Part shown: positions 26,201 to 34,175 of the stretch, one piece after another | Layout of the letters: the number at the start of each line of letters is the position of its first letter | Position numbering within the stretch: position 1 is the first letter of the stretch | Source of the DNA: Bacteroides sp. CAG:927 | Lineage (GTDB): Bacteria; Bacteroidota; Bacteroidia; Bacteroidales; Muribaculaceae | Reading direction: 5' to 3' | DNA: 59,803 bases | Assembly: GCA_000431155.1 (NCBI GenBank) | Contig: HF985645.1 | Coordinates: 1 to 59,803, forward strand | Notes under the pieces: generated by a model | Seen by the model: only the letters and a program-made list of their open reading frames with translations | The model's database searches: none | Told to the model about the DNA's origin: nothing | Position numbers and translations under genes: made by a program

Positions 26201-27401
26201 TGAAAATGGTTTTAAGCGAGGATTCAAGATTGCTGTCCGCGAATGATGCGCTGCTGAATATGAGTATGGGGGCATTGCGCTCAAGAAGCATTTCCGCCCA
26301 ATAACACATCTGGTTGGTCTTGCCTTGTCCCGCATCGCCGGCAAGTGGCATTATGCTGCATTCTGATGACAGGAAATCATTGAAGATTTTTGCAAGATGC
26401 TTCCGGTCCACAAACAGGTCTCCGTTGTATTTTTTCTCTTTCTGCACCTGTATCATGTAGGCCGTGGAGTGTGCACGCATCTGTTCACACAGTTCCTGCC
26501 AGTTGGCTTCCTTGGCCACATCAAACGAAGGCAGTAACTTTTGTAGGAATAAGTCAAGATCGTGATTATACTCATCGGTCTCAAATCCTACAACATTGTC
26601 ATCGGACGATTCATATTTCATCATCTCCTCGCGGAGAGTCTGAAACACCATCACATATTTGTCCCGGCGTGTCACAAGCAGCGGGAAAAGATCAACTTTT
26701 GGCAGTCCGGGCCATGACACATAGTAGTGGCCTTCGGTTTCGTCATCAGGACATAGTTTGCCGATGTTGTGCCAATGTCCTTTAAGGTTGACAATCTCTT
26801 TGTTTCGGGTTACGGTATGTATGTCAGCGTTGGCCAGCGGTTCGAGTCCGGCCAGCATGGCTTCAACCTTTGGAAGCAGTTCCAATATTATGTCGCGGTA
26901 GAATTGCTGCGCCAGTGATATGGAATGCCCTTTATAGTCATTTCGTATTTTAATTACGCCTCGTTTCTTTCCGGAGCCTACGATTATATCTGTTTTGCGG
27001 TTTTTTATATGAGTGGAAAGAGATTTAACCAGCGGATGGTCCGGAACGCTTTTTGACATAGCATCAATAAGCGGGTTGAATATTCCGTTGACAATATCTC
27101 CGAAAGAAAGCGGTCGTTTGTTGTCAATTATTTTTACCGCACATTGCACGCCATTGTGCTGTGCCGTAATCGGTGATTCGCGTGCAAACCCCAGAAAATA
27201 ACAGTTGACCCACTGCACACTCATTTCAAAAAAGTCCAGAATACGGGTCATGCAATTACGGTATTCTTCGGCCTCCCATTCCTCTATGGCCTTAAGCAGA
27301 GGCAGGCTCATTGTTAATGGAAGACAGGTTGCTTCTGTCTTTATGCGTTGGATGGTTTGCGCTACTGAGTTGAGGGGCGGTTCAGATAATTGGGGCTGCA
27401 T
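23247..27401 (-). CDS. Large STAND/NACHT-type NTPase with HEPN-like N-terminal region
   Basis: A 1384-residue protein. Residues 1 to about 200 are mostly helical and include RNDYKGH at 153-159, which fits the R-x5-H motif of HEPN ribonuclease domains with the usual Asn after the Arg. Residues 200-260 look beta-rich (YYVSWPGLPKVDLFPLLV). The NTPase module follows: Walker A GDAGQGKT (K361, T362), Walker B IVFLFDAINEC near 426-436, and a sensor-like VITTCRSYTW near 474. From about 600 to the end the protein is long helical-repeat-like sequence, as in the sensor arms of STAND proteins. The layout effector-NTPase-sensor resembles Avs-type and other bacterial NLR-like defence proteins, but no exact family is recognised. 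No signal peptide or membrane helix. Divergent gene at 27495; GDPD gene downstream. Confidence 0.8.
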   Translation of the reverse strand: MQPQLSEPPLNSVAQTIQRIKTEATCLPLTMSLPLLKAIEEWEAEEYRNCMTRILDFFEMSVQWVNCYFLGFARESPITAQHNGVQCAVKIIDNKRPLSFGDIVNGIFNPLIDAMSKSVPDHPLVKSLSTHIKNRKTDIIVGSGKKRGVIKIRNDYKGHSISLAQQFYRDIILELLPKVEAMLAGLEPLANADIHTVTRNKEIVNLKGHWHNIGKLCPDDETEGHYYVSWPGLPKVDLFPLLVTRRDKYVMVFQTLREEMMKYESSDDNVVGFETDEYNHDLDLFLQKLLPSFDVAKEANWQELCEQMRAHSTAYMIQVQKEKKYNGDLFVDRKHLAKIFNDFLSSECSIMPLAGDAGQGKTNQMCYWAEMLLERNAPILIFSSASFADSNLESSLKTIFNISRRRSLERVLRHLHSTAENAGCNIVFLFDAINECLHYNTETQDSIHSENAPYRLFADIAATLVRPEYPRFKVITTCRSYTWKNEILPHLQLDSNLFFIKGDEENVQVSGFSDEETATAYQKYSVLYQMGTPYNTLDRRIVLRLRDPLIMKFTCSNYIGEALSVNTSDYISTALFKKMLDDIRNKSFAGHQQYELLMELARILLLSYLEGNPRNSIANKEVREALSDDTHPYHRLANLIYKKGGLSAAYTELRNKPDRPILREVVKMVDGEEVHSIEFIYERFQEYMMACAFLATDFGNENAESPELHYLKALANGSVNVVLVGTLRNALLMDREKFVGIMINLVALHRENKDVMQLVNEVFDTLISENYENELAGLLQAMMHRQPDDPKIITQFNTVANIISGNKATSDTINEYNTLSRMLRPIVNLRKSACVAVNNMLLSDFFNENLYGINVLEMLWTLVSDNIDDVSNEACKFSYYLSRRSYTTSRSPLRENLTKRIIHEMYSDIRSRTIVGNMRNTEVRIRSIKFLETATRLAVLLIIDATISEKQDRKMITEMLDEIRGIAGYFTWKYRLIHLAMPFLQSIMRRQLTFQSAYVNNIIEYQSFWNDAVVSMEAGDKEWSRPRLRDAMEFVRFFTRHHADLHSPVSQAEMERFREFIPVVISSYASGCSFTYFIMERIMIIMGCGSWELVREIFATLLAEDNRSFEWFDYMQMSLLYTLYHLQLNSPKHNSEILDIYTRQARDWTLRCRGLFKAHNSAVANPVGLYKRNVINWYCVVYCCHHGDNVAHSGDSRPVPLVYELIDKAVADNDKQLLFHLIDNISELISDYGYVHTALAALKYILTRFDSTESVERLDHAHCEDDRYAQVSLGQNIGSVLSTAKTYFPDVTDAFLRSDIIGLKFPGIENYTEQILNFHTGGESLSDIFTHKFGNFLLWGLLHEETVDDFAYDAVCSAINSKDCIAWIDKVIRLLFKEMFNVKI

Positions 27402-27457
27402 CGAAAGAACTTCACAGGTTAAATTGCGAAGTTACAAAAAAAAGAAATAACTTTTTG

Positions 27458-27465
27458 TAAATTTG
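27458..27465 (+). promoter_or_regulatory. Putative -7 box for the divergent membrane protein gene
   Basis: TAAATTTG matches TAnnTTTG in the 93-base gap shared with the STAND gene. It overlaps the GTG at 27465, which argues that translation begins at ATG 27495, about 23 bases after the expected transcription start. Confidence 0.55.
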
Positions 27466-27494
27466 TGATTGAAAATACAAAACCGATCTTTACC

Positions 27495-28724
27495 ATGGGA
27501 AATTTTAGAGAAAAGGCATATCTGTGCGGATATTTTAGGTATCATGATTCGCGAGTCATTACAGCTCCGGGTTGGGAAGCTTTTCCCGTCCCCGCAGCCG
27601 ACATTGCCGAATATAAGAAATTTTATTATGCCGGTTTCGTGGACTTTGCAATGTCGGAGGATAATGGCGGCACTGTGGGGAGATTCAAGCATAATGTGGG
27701 CCATACTGTTGACATCGGTGGGGTTCCTGTGATGATTAATCATATAGATCTCTATCTTATGCCATACGGTATAGCCATTTACAGGATATGTGTTGAAATT
27801 ACTTCTGACTCATTGAACGATTCCACATGGGCAATCTTTCTGATGCGCGAGACAGGCAAATGGGATAGGGAAGATATGCGTCAGTACTCTGAAATGGTTC
27901 TTGCGCCTATACGTGAAGCCGCAGCATCACTTGGCAGCGATTCTTCCCGAATTGTAGATAATGGCAATAAACTGAAAGTATTTCAGATAGTGACCGCAGA
28001 CAATAAGGAGGATTATGGTCAGCATATTGATACCACCTTGTTTGAAGTGGCCACACTTTCTAAAATAGGCGCATGCTGTGAGCATAACTCCGACAGCCAT
28101 TCGGAAGAATATGTTCAACAGATACTGAAAGACAACAAACTAAGTATTTATAACAACTGGAGCAGTCTGGCTCTTTTTGATTCATTCACAATAATGGGCT
28201 ATTGTGTGAAACCATGGGTGCTTCAGACTTGGGAGAACGATTATTGCGGGCTGATATACATTCACAGCCTGTTCTGCAAGTTTTATCTGTTTGACCTCAA
28301 CACACGGTTTGTGGAGCATCCGGAAGACGGCGAGAGTCTGGAGGCAGAATACCATGAGTTTATGCGTACATGCACATTCCAGAAAATTTCATACAATTTC
28401 TTGCCGGGAGAAATAGATGAAAGTATTGACCGAGCCCTTGACATCAGTGAGGAGCTACAGCATTTGCGGCAGCATATCGGTTATTACAACAAGCAGCAGG
28501 CAGCAAGGTCATCGGACAGAATGGACAAGATGCTGGCATTCCTTGCTGTGGTGACCCTGTTGTCCACAATATGGGACTTTTCATGTCTGGTGAACGCCAT
28601 GATACCATTTACATCCTTATCACTGACTGAAACCGCAGGATACAGGCTCGTAGCGTCACTAATGGTTCTTATGCTCACGATTGTAATAATACTGATGCTT
28701 AGGCCCCGACGCAGTTGCAATTGA
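27495..28724 (+). CDS. Uncharacterised protein with two C-terminal membrane helices (CorA-like topology)
   Basis: A 409-residue protein, no signal peptide. About 330 N-terminal residues are soluble, mixed alpha/beta, and end in a helical stretch (IDRALDISEELQHLRQHI). Two membrane helices follow, near 346-368 and 384-402, separated by a short loop, and the protein ends with a basic tail (RPRRSCN). This is the topology of CorA-type channels and of several membrane effectors, but the loop lacks the GMN motif of Mg2+ CorA, so transport of Mg2+ is not claimed. ATG 27495 is chosen over GTG 27465 because of the promoter box. It is divergent from the STAND NTPase, sharing a 93-base regulatory region. 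Confidence 0.7.
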   Translation: MGNFREKAYLCGYFRYHDSRVITAPGWEAFPVPAADIAEYKKFYYAGFVDFAMSEDNGGTVGRFKHNVGHTVDIGGVPVMINHIDLYLMPYGIAIYRICVEITSDSLNDSTWAIFLMRETGKWDREDMRQYSEMVLAPIREAAASLGSDSSRIVDNGNKLKVFQIVTADNKEDYGQHIDTTLFEVATLSKIGACCEHNSDSHSEEYVQQILKDNKLSIYNNWSSLALFDSFTIMGYCVKPWVLQTWENDYCGLIYIHSLFCKFYLFDLNTRFVEHPEDGESLEAEYHEFMRTCTFQKISYNFLPGEIDESIDRALDISEELQHLRQHIGYYNKQQAARSSDRMDKMLAFLAVVTLLSTIWDFSCLVNAMIPFTSLSLTETAGYRLVASLMVLMLTIVIILMLRPRRSCN

Positions 28725-28828
28725 TTGGTTTGTTATATGGAAGCCGGTTTAACAAATATTGTCTAATTGTATCTAAACCTTTAGTAATAGAAATAGTCTT
28801 AGAATCATAACCCGTAAATGATAATGAC

Positions 28829-29812
28829 ATGAAAAGGATTATTACTTTGGTTTTAACATTCGTCCTCACATGGGCGATGTGTGCAGATGTTGCGGCTAAT
28901 CGCCGTTACAATGGTGGCGGCAGTGACAACCGTAAAGAACGGATTGCTACCCATCGTAACCAAGGCTCAGGTTATTCTCGTCCCGGTTATGGATCAAAAC
29001 CGGGTAATGGAGCGGTTCGTCCGGGAAACGGCAACAATGGTTCACATAAACCGGGTAATGGAGCGGTTCGTCCGGGAAACGGCAACAATGGTTCACATAA
29101 ACCGGGTAACGGGGCGGTTCGTCCCGGGAACGGCAATAATGGATCACATAAACCGGGTAATGGGACAGTTCGTCCCGGGAACGGCAACAATGGTTCACAT
29201 AAACCGGGCAATGGATTTGGACATCCCGGAGGTGGAAATTGGGGAAACGGCCACAGGCCTTATCCCGGTCATGGTAGTCATCCCGCTGTGAGACCCGGTA
29301 ATTATCGTCCCGGTGTCGGCAGGCCTCCCATGCATGCCGGTTTTCGTCCCGGTGGCGCATGGCATCGTCCGGTTCCTCCCCGTGGTTGGCGTCCGGGAGG
29401 TAGAAGGGTGCCTGCGTTCAGGTCCATTTTAGGAATAAACTTTGGCTTGTCTATCGGCCTTTCATTGCAGGCTCTCCAAGCGTCAAATTATATAGTGGAC
29501 GGTTATAACGGCAATGAAGTGTATCTGACGAATGTGCCTATGCAGGGGTATTACTGGCCCTCGGCAACTATGTATTACAATAATGGTGGATTGGTCGGTT
29601 CTCAATTTGTTTATCCTTCCACAGGTTATGACATGGCCCGTTACAATGGCGTTTATAACTCGCTTTACAATGCTTACGGAGCCCCTGTGGTGACTAATGG
29701 AGCGCAAGTGACATGGTTTGGAGGAAACAATGAGTTCATAACACTCAATTTCATGCCTGTTGTGTCAGGTGGAGTTTCCCGCTTTTACACCACATTAAGT
29801 TTTGGTATATGA
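28829..29812 (+). CDS. Secreted Gly/Pro/Asn-rich protein with tandem 17-residue repeats
   Basis: A 327-residue exported protein. A signal peptide (MKRIITLVLTFVLTWAMCADVAA) is followed by a low-complexity region to about residue 190 that contains four consecutive repeats of KPGNGAVRPGNGNNGSH and further PG-rich sequence with His and Arg. The last 130 residues form a different, beta-rich domain with many Tyr, Asn and Gly (QGYYWPSATMYYNNGG). I recognise no family with certainty. The sequence suggests an envelope protein with an extended linker. A strong bidirectional terminator follows. Confidence 0.8.
   Translation: MKRIITLVLTFVLTWAMCADVAANRRYNGGGSDNRKERIATHRNQGSGYSRPGYGSKPGNGAVRPGNGNNGSHKPGNGAVRPGNGNNGSHKPGNGAVRPGNGNNGSHKPGNGTVRPGNGNNGSHKPGNGFGHPGGGNWGNGHRPYPGHGSHPAVRPGNYRPGVGRPPMHAGFRPGGAWHRPVPPRGWRPGGRRVPAFRSILGINFGLSIGLSLQALQASNYIVDGYNGNEVYLTNVPMQGYYWPSATMYYNNGGLVGSQFVYPSTGYDMARYNGVYNSLYNAYGAPVVTNGAQVTWFGGNNEFITLNFMPVVSGGVSRFYTTLSFGI
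28997..29200 (+). repeat. Four tandem 51-bp repeats inside the secreted protein gene
   Basis: Units at 28997-29047, 29048-29098, 29099-29149 and 29150-29200, each coding KPGNGxVRPGNGNNGSH. Units 1 and 2 appear identical; units 3 and 4 carry a few changes, mostly silent (for example CCGGGA to CCCGGG). A partial fifth unit follows. Such in-frame repeats can expand or contract by slippage or recombination. Confidence 0.92.
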
Positions 29813-29842
29813 TATGATTCGCAATCCAATAATATAAAGAAG

Positions 29843-29877
29843 CACCCCAAAAGTTTTGACTCAAAACTTTTGGGGTG
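29843..29877. terminator. Bidirectional terminator between convergent genes
   Basis: A perfect palindrome-like hairpin, left arm CACCCCAAAAGTTTTGA, one central base, then its full complement. The central 3-5 bases would form the loop. It sits between the repeat protein gene (+) and the peptidase gene (-). Confidence 0.9.
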
Positions 29878-29916
29878 TATTCTTTAACAAGGGTTGCTTT
29901 ATGAGAACAGGCGCAA

Positions 29917-31119
29917 TTATTGTACGCCGAGCTTGGTTTTGATTGACTGAGGCACAGCCTCCTTGTTGACATAAATGTCTATGGTCTTTGCAAGGAAATA
30001 AGGCTCGGATACATAGAAATAACCATCGTAAATCTGGTTTGTATCCCAAGAATTTTTGACTTTGTAGTATTTGTTGCCATTTTGGTCAACGGCCTTACCA
30101 ATGATAACCATACCGTGGTCGTCGGTGGTTTCCTGACGGTCAAACATAGCCTGACGCGATTCGGGAGTAACTGTGATTTCCTCAACTGGGCCGTTTATGT
30201 CATATTTCTGTTTCTCACGTTCCTTGTCAGAAAGTTTAACCCAGCGTGACAGTTCGGTATTGTCCATATCGGCTTCGGTTTTGCCTTTGGGCATGAGTGC
30301 ATATCCTTTGGTCCATTTGAAACCTCCCTCACTTACATCAGCAGCCCACACCACGGAGTATCCGTTGTCAATGGCGTTGTCCACCACGGCTTTCATTTCG
30401 TCAAGCGGCACATTGTAGTACTGTCCCCACAGCCAGTTGTCAGCCAGTTCAAGAGCAAAAGGTTTGTAGTAGGGATGATGTGTGAATGATGTTATGGCAA
30501 TATAGTCGTTGAGATTAATGGGAAGCGACTCTGCAAATGAGCGGGGGGTATAGGTCTTGCCTTCATAGGTGAAAGTGGTGGGATATTCGCCCAAATATGC
30601 GTCAAGTACGCCATTGAAACCTTTGCGCCATGCAGTGGAGATGCGTTTGTTGGCGTTGTGGCTGACTGCGTTGACATAAGATGTGAGCACATCGGCCATT
30701 TCATAGTGTGAGTGCTTGTCCTCGCCGTAGTTCAGTCCATTGTAAGCCTCTTCGGGCACGATGCCGTAAAATTCCCAAACATAAGCCGGATCAAGGACAC
30801 TGCCACCCTGAGAGAAGTTGACCTTGCCGTTGGTGCGGATATATTTGTCGGCTTTATCATCATAGCAATGGCGTACCACAAACATTTCCGAGAGGTCAAT
30901 TTCTTTGCCTGTTTTGCGAAGAATTTCATCCTCAAAAAATGATAATCCTGAGAAGCACCAGCATGTGCCTGACTTGTTTTGATCTTTGACGGGTGTTGTC
31001 TTTACCAATTTTACATCAGTGAAGGTAAATCCGGTGCTGTCGGGCTTGGCTTCATCTGCTGCTGCCCATGAAGCTCCGACACACCCTATTGCCATTATGG
31101 CGGCTATGAAATGTTTCAT
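29917..31119 (-). CDS. Secreted C1B (bleomycin-hydrolase/PepC-like) cysteine peptidase
   Basis: A 400-residue papain-fold aminopeptidase-like enzyme. The first 20 residues are a signal peptide (ending SWAAADEA), so it acts in the periplasm or outside, unlike cytosolic PepC. The catalytic Cys is C53 in KSGTCWCFSGLSF, the His is in DDHGMVIIG and the Asn in YKVKNSWD. The insert between Cys and His and the overall length fit the C1B group. Bacteroides species have similar exported dipeptidyl or aminopeptidase enzymes. It is a single gene with its own promoter box. Confidence 0.92.
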   Translation of the reverse strand: MKHFIAAIMAIGCVGASWAAADEAKPDSTGFTFTDVKLVKTTPVKDQNKSGTCWCFSGLSFFEDEILRKTGKEIDLSEMFVVRHCYDDKADKYIRTNGKVNFSQGGSVLDPAYVWEFYGIVPEEAYNGLNYGEDKHSHYEMADVLTSYVNAVSHNANKRISTAWRKGFNGVLDAYLGEYPTTFTYEGKTYTPRSFAESLPINLNDYIAITSFTHHPYYKPFALELADNWLWGQYYNVPLDEMKAVVDNAIDNGYSVVWAADVSEGGFKWTKGYALMPKGKTEADMDNTELSRWVKLSDKEREKQKYDINGPVEEITVTPESRQAMFDRQETTDDHGMVIIGKAVDQNGNKYYKVKNSWDTNQIYDGYFYVSEPYFLAKTIDIYVNKEAVPQSIKTKLGVQ

Positions 31120-31154
31120 TATGATGATGAGTGTGAAATGATTGATTATAGTTG

Positions 31155-31162
31155 CAAAAGTA
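31155..31162 (-). promoter_or_regulatory. Putative -7 box of the C1B peptidase gene
   Basis: On the minus strand TACTTTTG (TAnnTTTG) lies 36 bases before the ATG. No clear TTTG box was found at the standard distance. Confidence 0.5.
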
Positions 31163-31267
31163 CGAATAATAATTGTAAAAAGGGTTGAAATGGCAGCAAT
31201 TTACACAACAAACGGAAAAATGTGCAATTTTTTTGCTGTTTGCCGGAATTGTGCGTAATTTGTTGTC

Positions 31268-32698
31268 ATGACATGCTTCATTACCATCAGTTGGCTTTAT
31301 TGGTCGCTGGCCATAGCATATGCTGTGACCATAGTGAGCATTGTAGGTGTGGTGCTGTCAGAGAACAGAAATCCGGTAAAATCACTGGCATGGGTCACTG
31401 TGCTGTTATTGTTTCCTATAGGTGGCATATTATTGTATGCCTTTTTCGGCAGGAGCATCAAGAATCAGCACATGATTTCCAGACGAAATCGCAAGATTCT
31501 CACAAGTAAGGAAAATACGCCCGGCAATTTAGCCCCGAATCTGAATGAATTTACACCCGAGGCACGCCAGCAGGTAGAGTTGTGCAGATCGTTGACGGGT
31601 GCGCGGCTTCATACCGGTAATACGGTGGTACCTTTTTGCAACGGAAAAGAGAAGTTTGACGCGCTGCTTGAGGATATACGCTCGGCCAAGAATTATATCC
31701 ACATGCAATACTATATATTTGAAGATGACACGATTGGCCACACTGTGGCACAAGCTCTCATAGAGCGTGCCCGGGAGGGGGTGAAAGTGCGTGTGATATA
31801 TGATGATATAGGGTGTATAGGTGTTAAACGCAAATTCTTCCGCGCAATGAATGAGGCGGGGGTGGAAGTGCATCCGTTCTTCAGGGTAGCTTGTCCGCCT
31901 TTTGCCACACGTATCAACTGGCGCAACCATCGCAAGCTGTGTGTGATTGACGGTAAGGTAGGTTATGTCGGCGGCATGAATATTGCCGACAGGTATATTG
32001 ACGGCGGAAAATTTGACTGTTGGCGTGATGTGCATTTGCGCATTGAAGGCCCGGCTGTGGATGCATTGCTTTATTCGTTTGCCGTGGATTGGAGCTTCAT
32101 GGGGCAGCCGCTCGTTGTGGAGGAATCGGCCCCGCAAGTTGTGGATAAAGGCGTGAGCATGCAGTTTATAACATCGGGTCCCACTAGCGAATGGAGCAAT
32201 GTGGCGTTTGTGATGCTCAAGGCTATAGGCAATGCAAAGAAAAGGGTGTGGATACAAACTCCGTATTTCCTGCCTCCCGAAAGCATATTACGCACCCTTC
32301 AGGCCGCTGCAATAGCCAGGGTGGATGTGAGAGTGATGATGCCCAGACGCAGTGATTCCACGATACTGACGTATGCTTCTTACAGTTATGTGATGGAATG
32401 TTTGCGTGCGGGTGTAAAGATATATCTATTTGATGCCGGAATGCTGCACAGCAAGTGTATGATAATAGATGATGAATTCAGTGCAGTAGGCTCCACAAAT
32501 ATTGATTTCCGCAGTTTCGAGCATAATTTTGAGGGCACCATGTTTATGTACTCCAAGGAACTGAACCACACACTGCGTACTGAATTTCTTGCTGATGAGG
32601 CGAAGAGTACGCGTTTGATTGCCGGGGTATGGCGTCGTCGTCCATATACACAAAAGGCTCTGGAGTCGATGGTGCGCCTCCTGAGCCCTGTGTTGTGA
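31268..32698 (+). CDS. cls: Cardiolipin synthase, phospholipase D family
   Basis: A 476-residue membrane enzyme that joins phosphatidylglycerol units into cardiolipin. Two N-terminal helices (SLAIAYAVTIVSIVGVVL and SLAWVTVLLLFPIGGILLYAFFG) anchor it. Two HKD motifs follow: HRKLCVIDGKVGYVGGMN with H221 and HSKCMIIDDEFSAVGSTNID with H394. Length matches ClsA-type enzymes (about 480). It is a single gene, divergent from the peptidase. Confidence 0.94.
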   Translation: MTCFITISWLYWSLAIAYAVTIVSIVGVVLSENRNPVKSLAWVTVLLLFPIGGILLYAFFGRSIKNQHMISRRNRKILTSKENTPGNLAPNLNEFTPEARQQVELCRSLTGARLHTGNTVVPFCNGKEKFDALLEDIRSAKNYIHMQYYIFEDDTIGHTVAQALIERAREGVKVRVIYDDIGCIGVKRKFFRAMNEAGVEVHPFFRVACPPFATRINWRNHRKLCVIDGKVGYVGGMNIADRYIDGGKFDCWRDVHLRIEGPAVDALLYSFAVDWSFMGQPLVVEESAPQVVDKGVSMQFITSGPTSEWSNVAFVMLKAIGNAKKRVWIQTPYFLPPESILRTLQAAAIARVDVRVMMPRRSDSTILTYASYSYVMECLRAGVKIYLFDAGMLHSKCMIIDDEFSAVGSTNIDFRSFEHNFEGTMFMYSKELNHTLRTEFLADEAKSTRLIAGVWRRRPYTQKALESMVRLLSPVL

Positions 32699-32713
32699 AG
32701 AGAATAAATGGGT

Positions 32714-34168
32714 TTATTTGCTGAGAGTCTCATGCATTGAGTGTGCGGCGCGACGACCGTCACCCATGGCAAGGATGACAGTGGCTCCGCCTCTCACTAT
32801 ATCGCCTCCGGCATACAGATCATCAAGCGAGGATTGCATGGTGTCGTCGTTTACCACAATAGTGCCGCGACGGGATATTTCCAGCCCCTTGATGGAGGAG
32901 GGGATTATGGGATTGGGTGATACTCCCACACTTACTATGACCATATCTACAGGAATTGTCTCAATGGCTCCCTCTACCGGAATCGGTGAGCGACGGCCTG
33001 ATTCATCAGGTTCGCCAAGCTGCATTCGCTGCACTTTCATGGCGCAGACATGACCCCGCTCATCGCCTATGTATTCAATCGGATTATGCAGGGTGAGAAA
33101 CTCCACGCCTTCTTCTTTGGCATGAGCCACTTCCTCAATACGTGCAGGCATTTCGGCCTCGCTGCGGCGATATACTATGTAAACCTTTTCAGCACCCATG
33201 CGGCGGGCGGTACGGCAGGAATCCATTGCAGTGTTGCCTCCACCTATCACGGCGGCAACTTTGCCATGTGCCACAGGTGTGTCATGTGCCCGTCGGCCTG
33301 CGCCCATAAGATTGACTCGCGTAAGGTACTCATTGCTTGACATCACATTGACAAGGTTTTCACCGGGAATACCCATGAATCTTGGCAATCCTGCACCGGA
33401 AGCCACAAAAATACCTTTGTAGCCCATGTCATGCAGATCGTCATAGCTGAGTGTTTTTCCTACCACGCAATCACGTATGAACTTCACTCCCATCTGCTCC
33501 AATGAACGGATTTCCTTGTCCACTACGGAGTTGGGAAGGCGAAATTCGGGAATACCGTATTTGAGGACGCCTCCTATTTCGTGCAAGGCTTCATACACGG
33601 TTATATCATAGCCATATTGTGACATCGCTCCGGCAAAAGACAATCCCGCAGGACCGGATCCTATTACAGCTATTTTTATGCCGTTGGATTCCGGTGCGTG
33701 TGCAGTGCTTTCCGGTGCATTGTCGGCTGCATATCGCTCCAGATAACCTATTGCCACAGGATTTTTGTGCATCTTATGATAAATGCAGCGGCTTTCACAT
33801 TGCTTTTCTTGGGGGCATACGCGGCCGCATACGGCGGGAAGTGAGCTGGTGTGACGGAGTACGGCAGCGGCAATATCCAATCGGCCACGTTGTATGTTTT
33901 TGATAAATCCGGGAATGTTGATTGATACCGGACATCCGGTAATGCATTGCGGATCGGGGCAATCCATACATCGTGTAGCTTCCGTCACCGCCTGTTGGCC
34001 GTTAAGTCCGGAGTTGACTTCCTCAGAGCATGTGACACGCTGTTCGGGGTTGAGATGAGGCATCTCCACACGTGGTATGGCTGTGCGTTCTTTGGCTGAC
34101 AGCCCGTTGCGAAGTTCCTGACGCCACTGGTCGTCACGGCTCGCAATAATATCTTCTTTTGTAATCAT
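32714..34168 (-). CDS. nfnB: NADPH-side subunit of NfnAB-type transhydrogenase (GltD-like)
   Basis: A 484-residue cytosolic flavoprotein. The N-terminal part has two [4Fe-4S]-type Cys sets (CMDCPDPQCITGCP and CGRVCPQEKQCESRC). Then come two Rossmann folds: GSGPAGLSFAG binds FAD and GGGNTAMDSCRTA binds NADPH. The C-terminal segment YAGGDIVRGGATVILAMGDG is typical. On its own this would be called a glutamate synthase small subunit, but no large GltB subunit is adjacent and the partner 7 bases upstream is a sulfide dehydrogenase/NfnA-type protein. The pair is therefore best read as NfnAB, the electron-bifurcating NADH-dependent ferredoxin:NADP+ oxidoreductase. Confidence 0.88.
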   Translation of the reverse strand: MITKEDIIASRDDQWRQELRNGLSAKERTAIPRVEMPHLNPEQRVTCSEEVNSGLNGQQAVTEATRCMDCPDPQCITGCPVSINIPGFIKNIQRGRLDIAAAVLRHTSSLPAVCGRVCPQEKQCESRCIYHKMHKNPVAIGYLERYAADNAPESTAHAPESNGIKIAVIGSGPAGLSFAGAMSQYGYDITVYEALHEIGGVLKYGIPEFRLPNSVVDKEIRSLEQMGVKFIRDCVVGKTLSYDDLHDMGYKGIFVASGAGLPRFMGIPGENLVNVMSSNEYLTRVNLMGAGRRAHDTPVAHGKVAAVIGGGNTAMDSCRTARRMGAEKVYIVYRRSEAEMPARIEEVAHAKEEGVEFLTLHNPIEYIGDERGHVCAMKVQRMQLGEPDESGRRSPIPVEGAIETIPVDMVIVSVGVSPNPIIPSSIKGLEISRRGTIVVNDDTMQSSLDDLYAGGDIVRGGATVILAMGDGRRAAHSMHETLSK

Positions 34169-34175
34169 AGGGGAA

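Noticed and set aside
28997..29200. Regular repeats that could be taken for a CRISPR array
   Set aside because: The units are 51 bases, directly adjacent without spacers, and in frame within a secreted protein.
32703..32718. Short inverted repeat AATAAA/TTTATT between convergent cls and nfnB genes as a terminator
   Set aside because: Only 6 A/T pairs, without a stable stem; too weak to call.
32714..34168. Glutamate synthase small subunit GltD
   Set aside because: No large subunit is adjacent and the partner gene is NfnA-like, so NfnB is the better reading.
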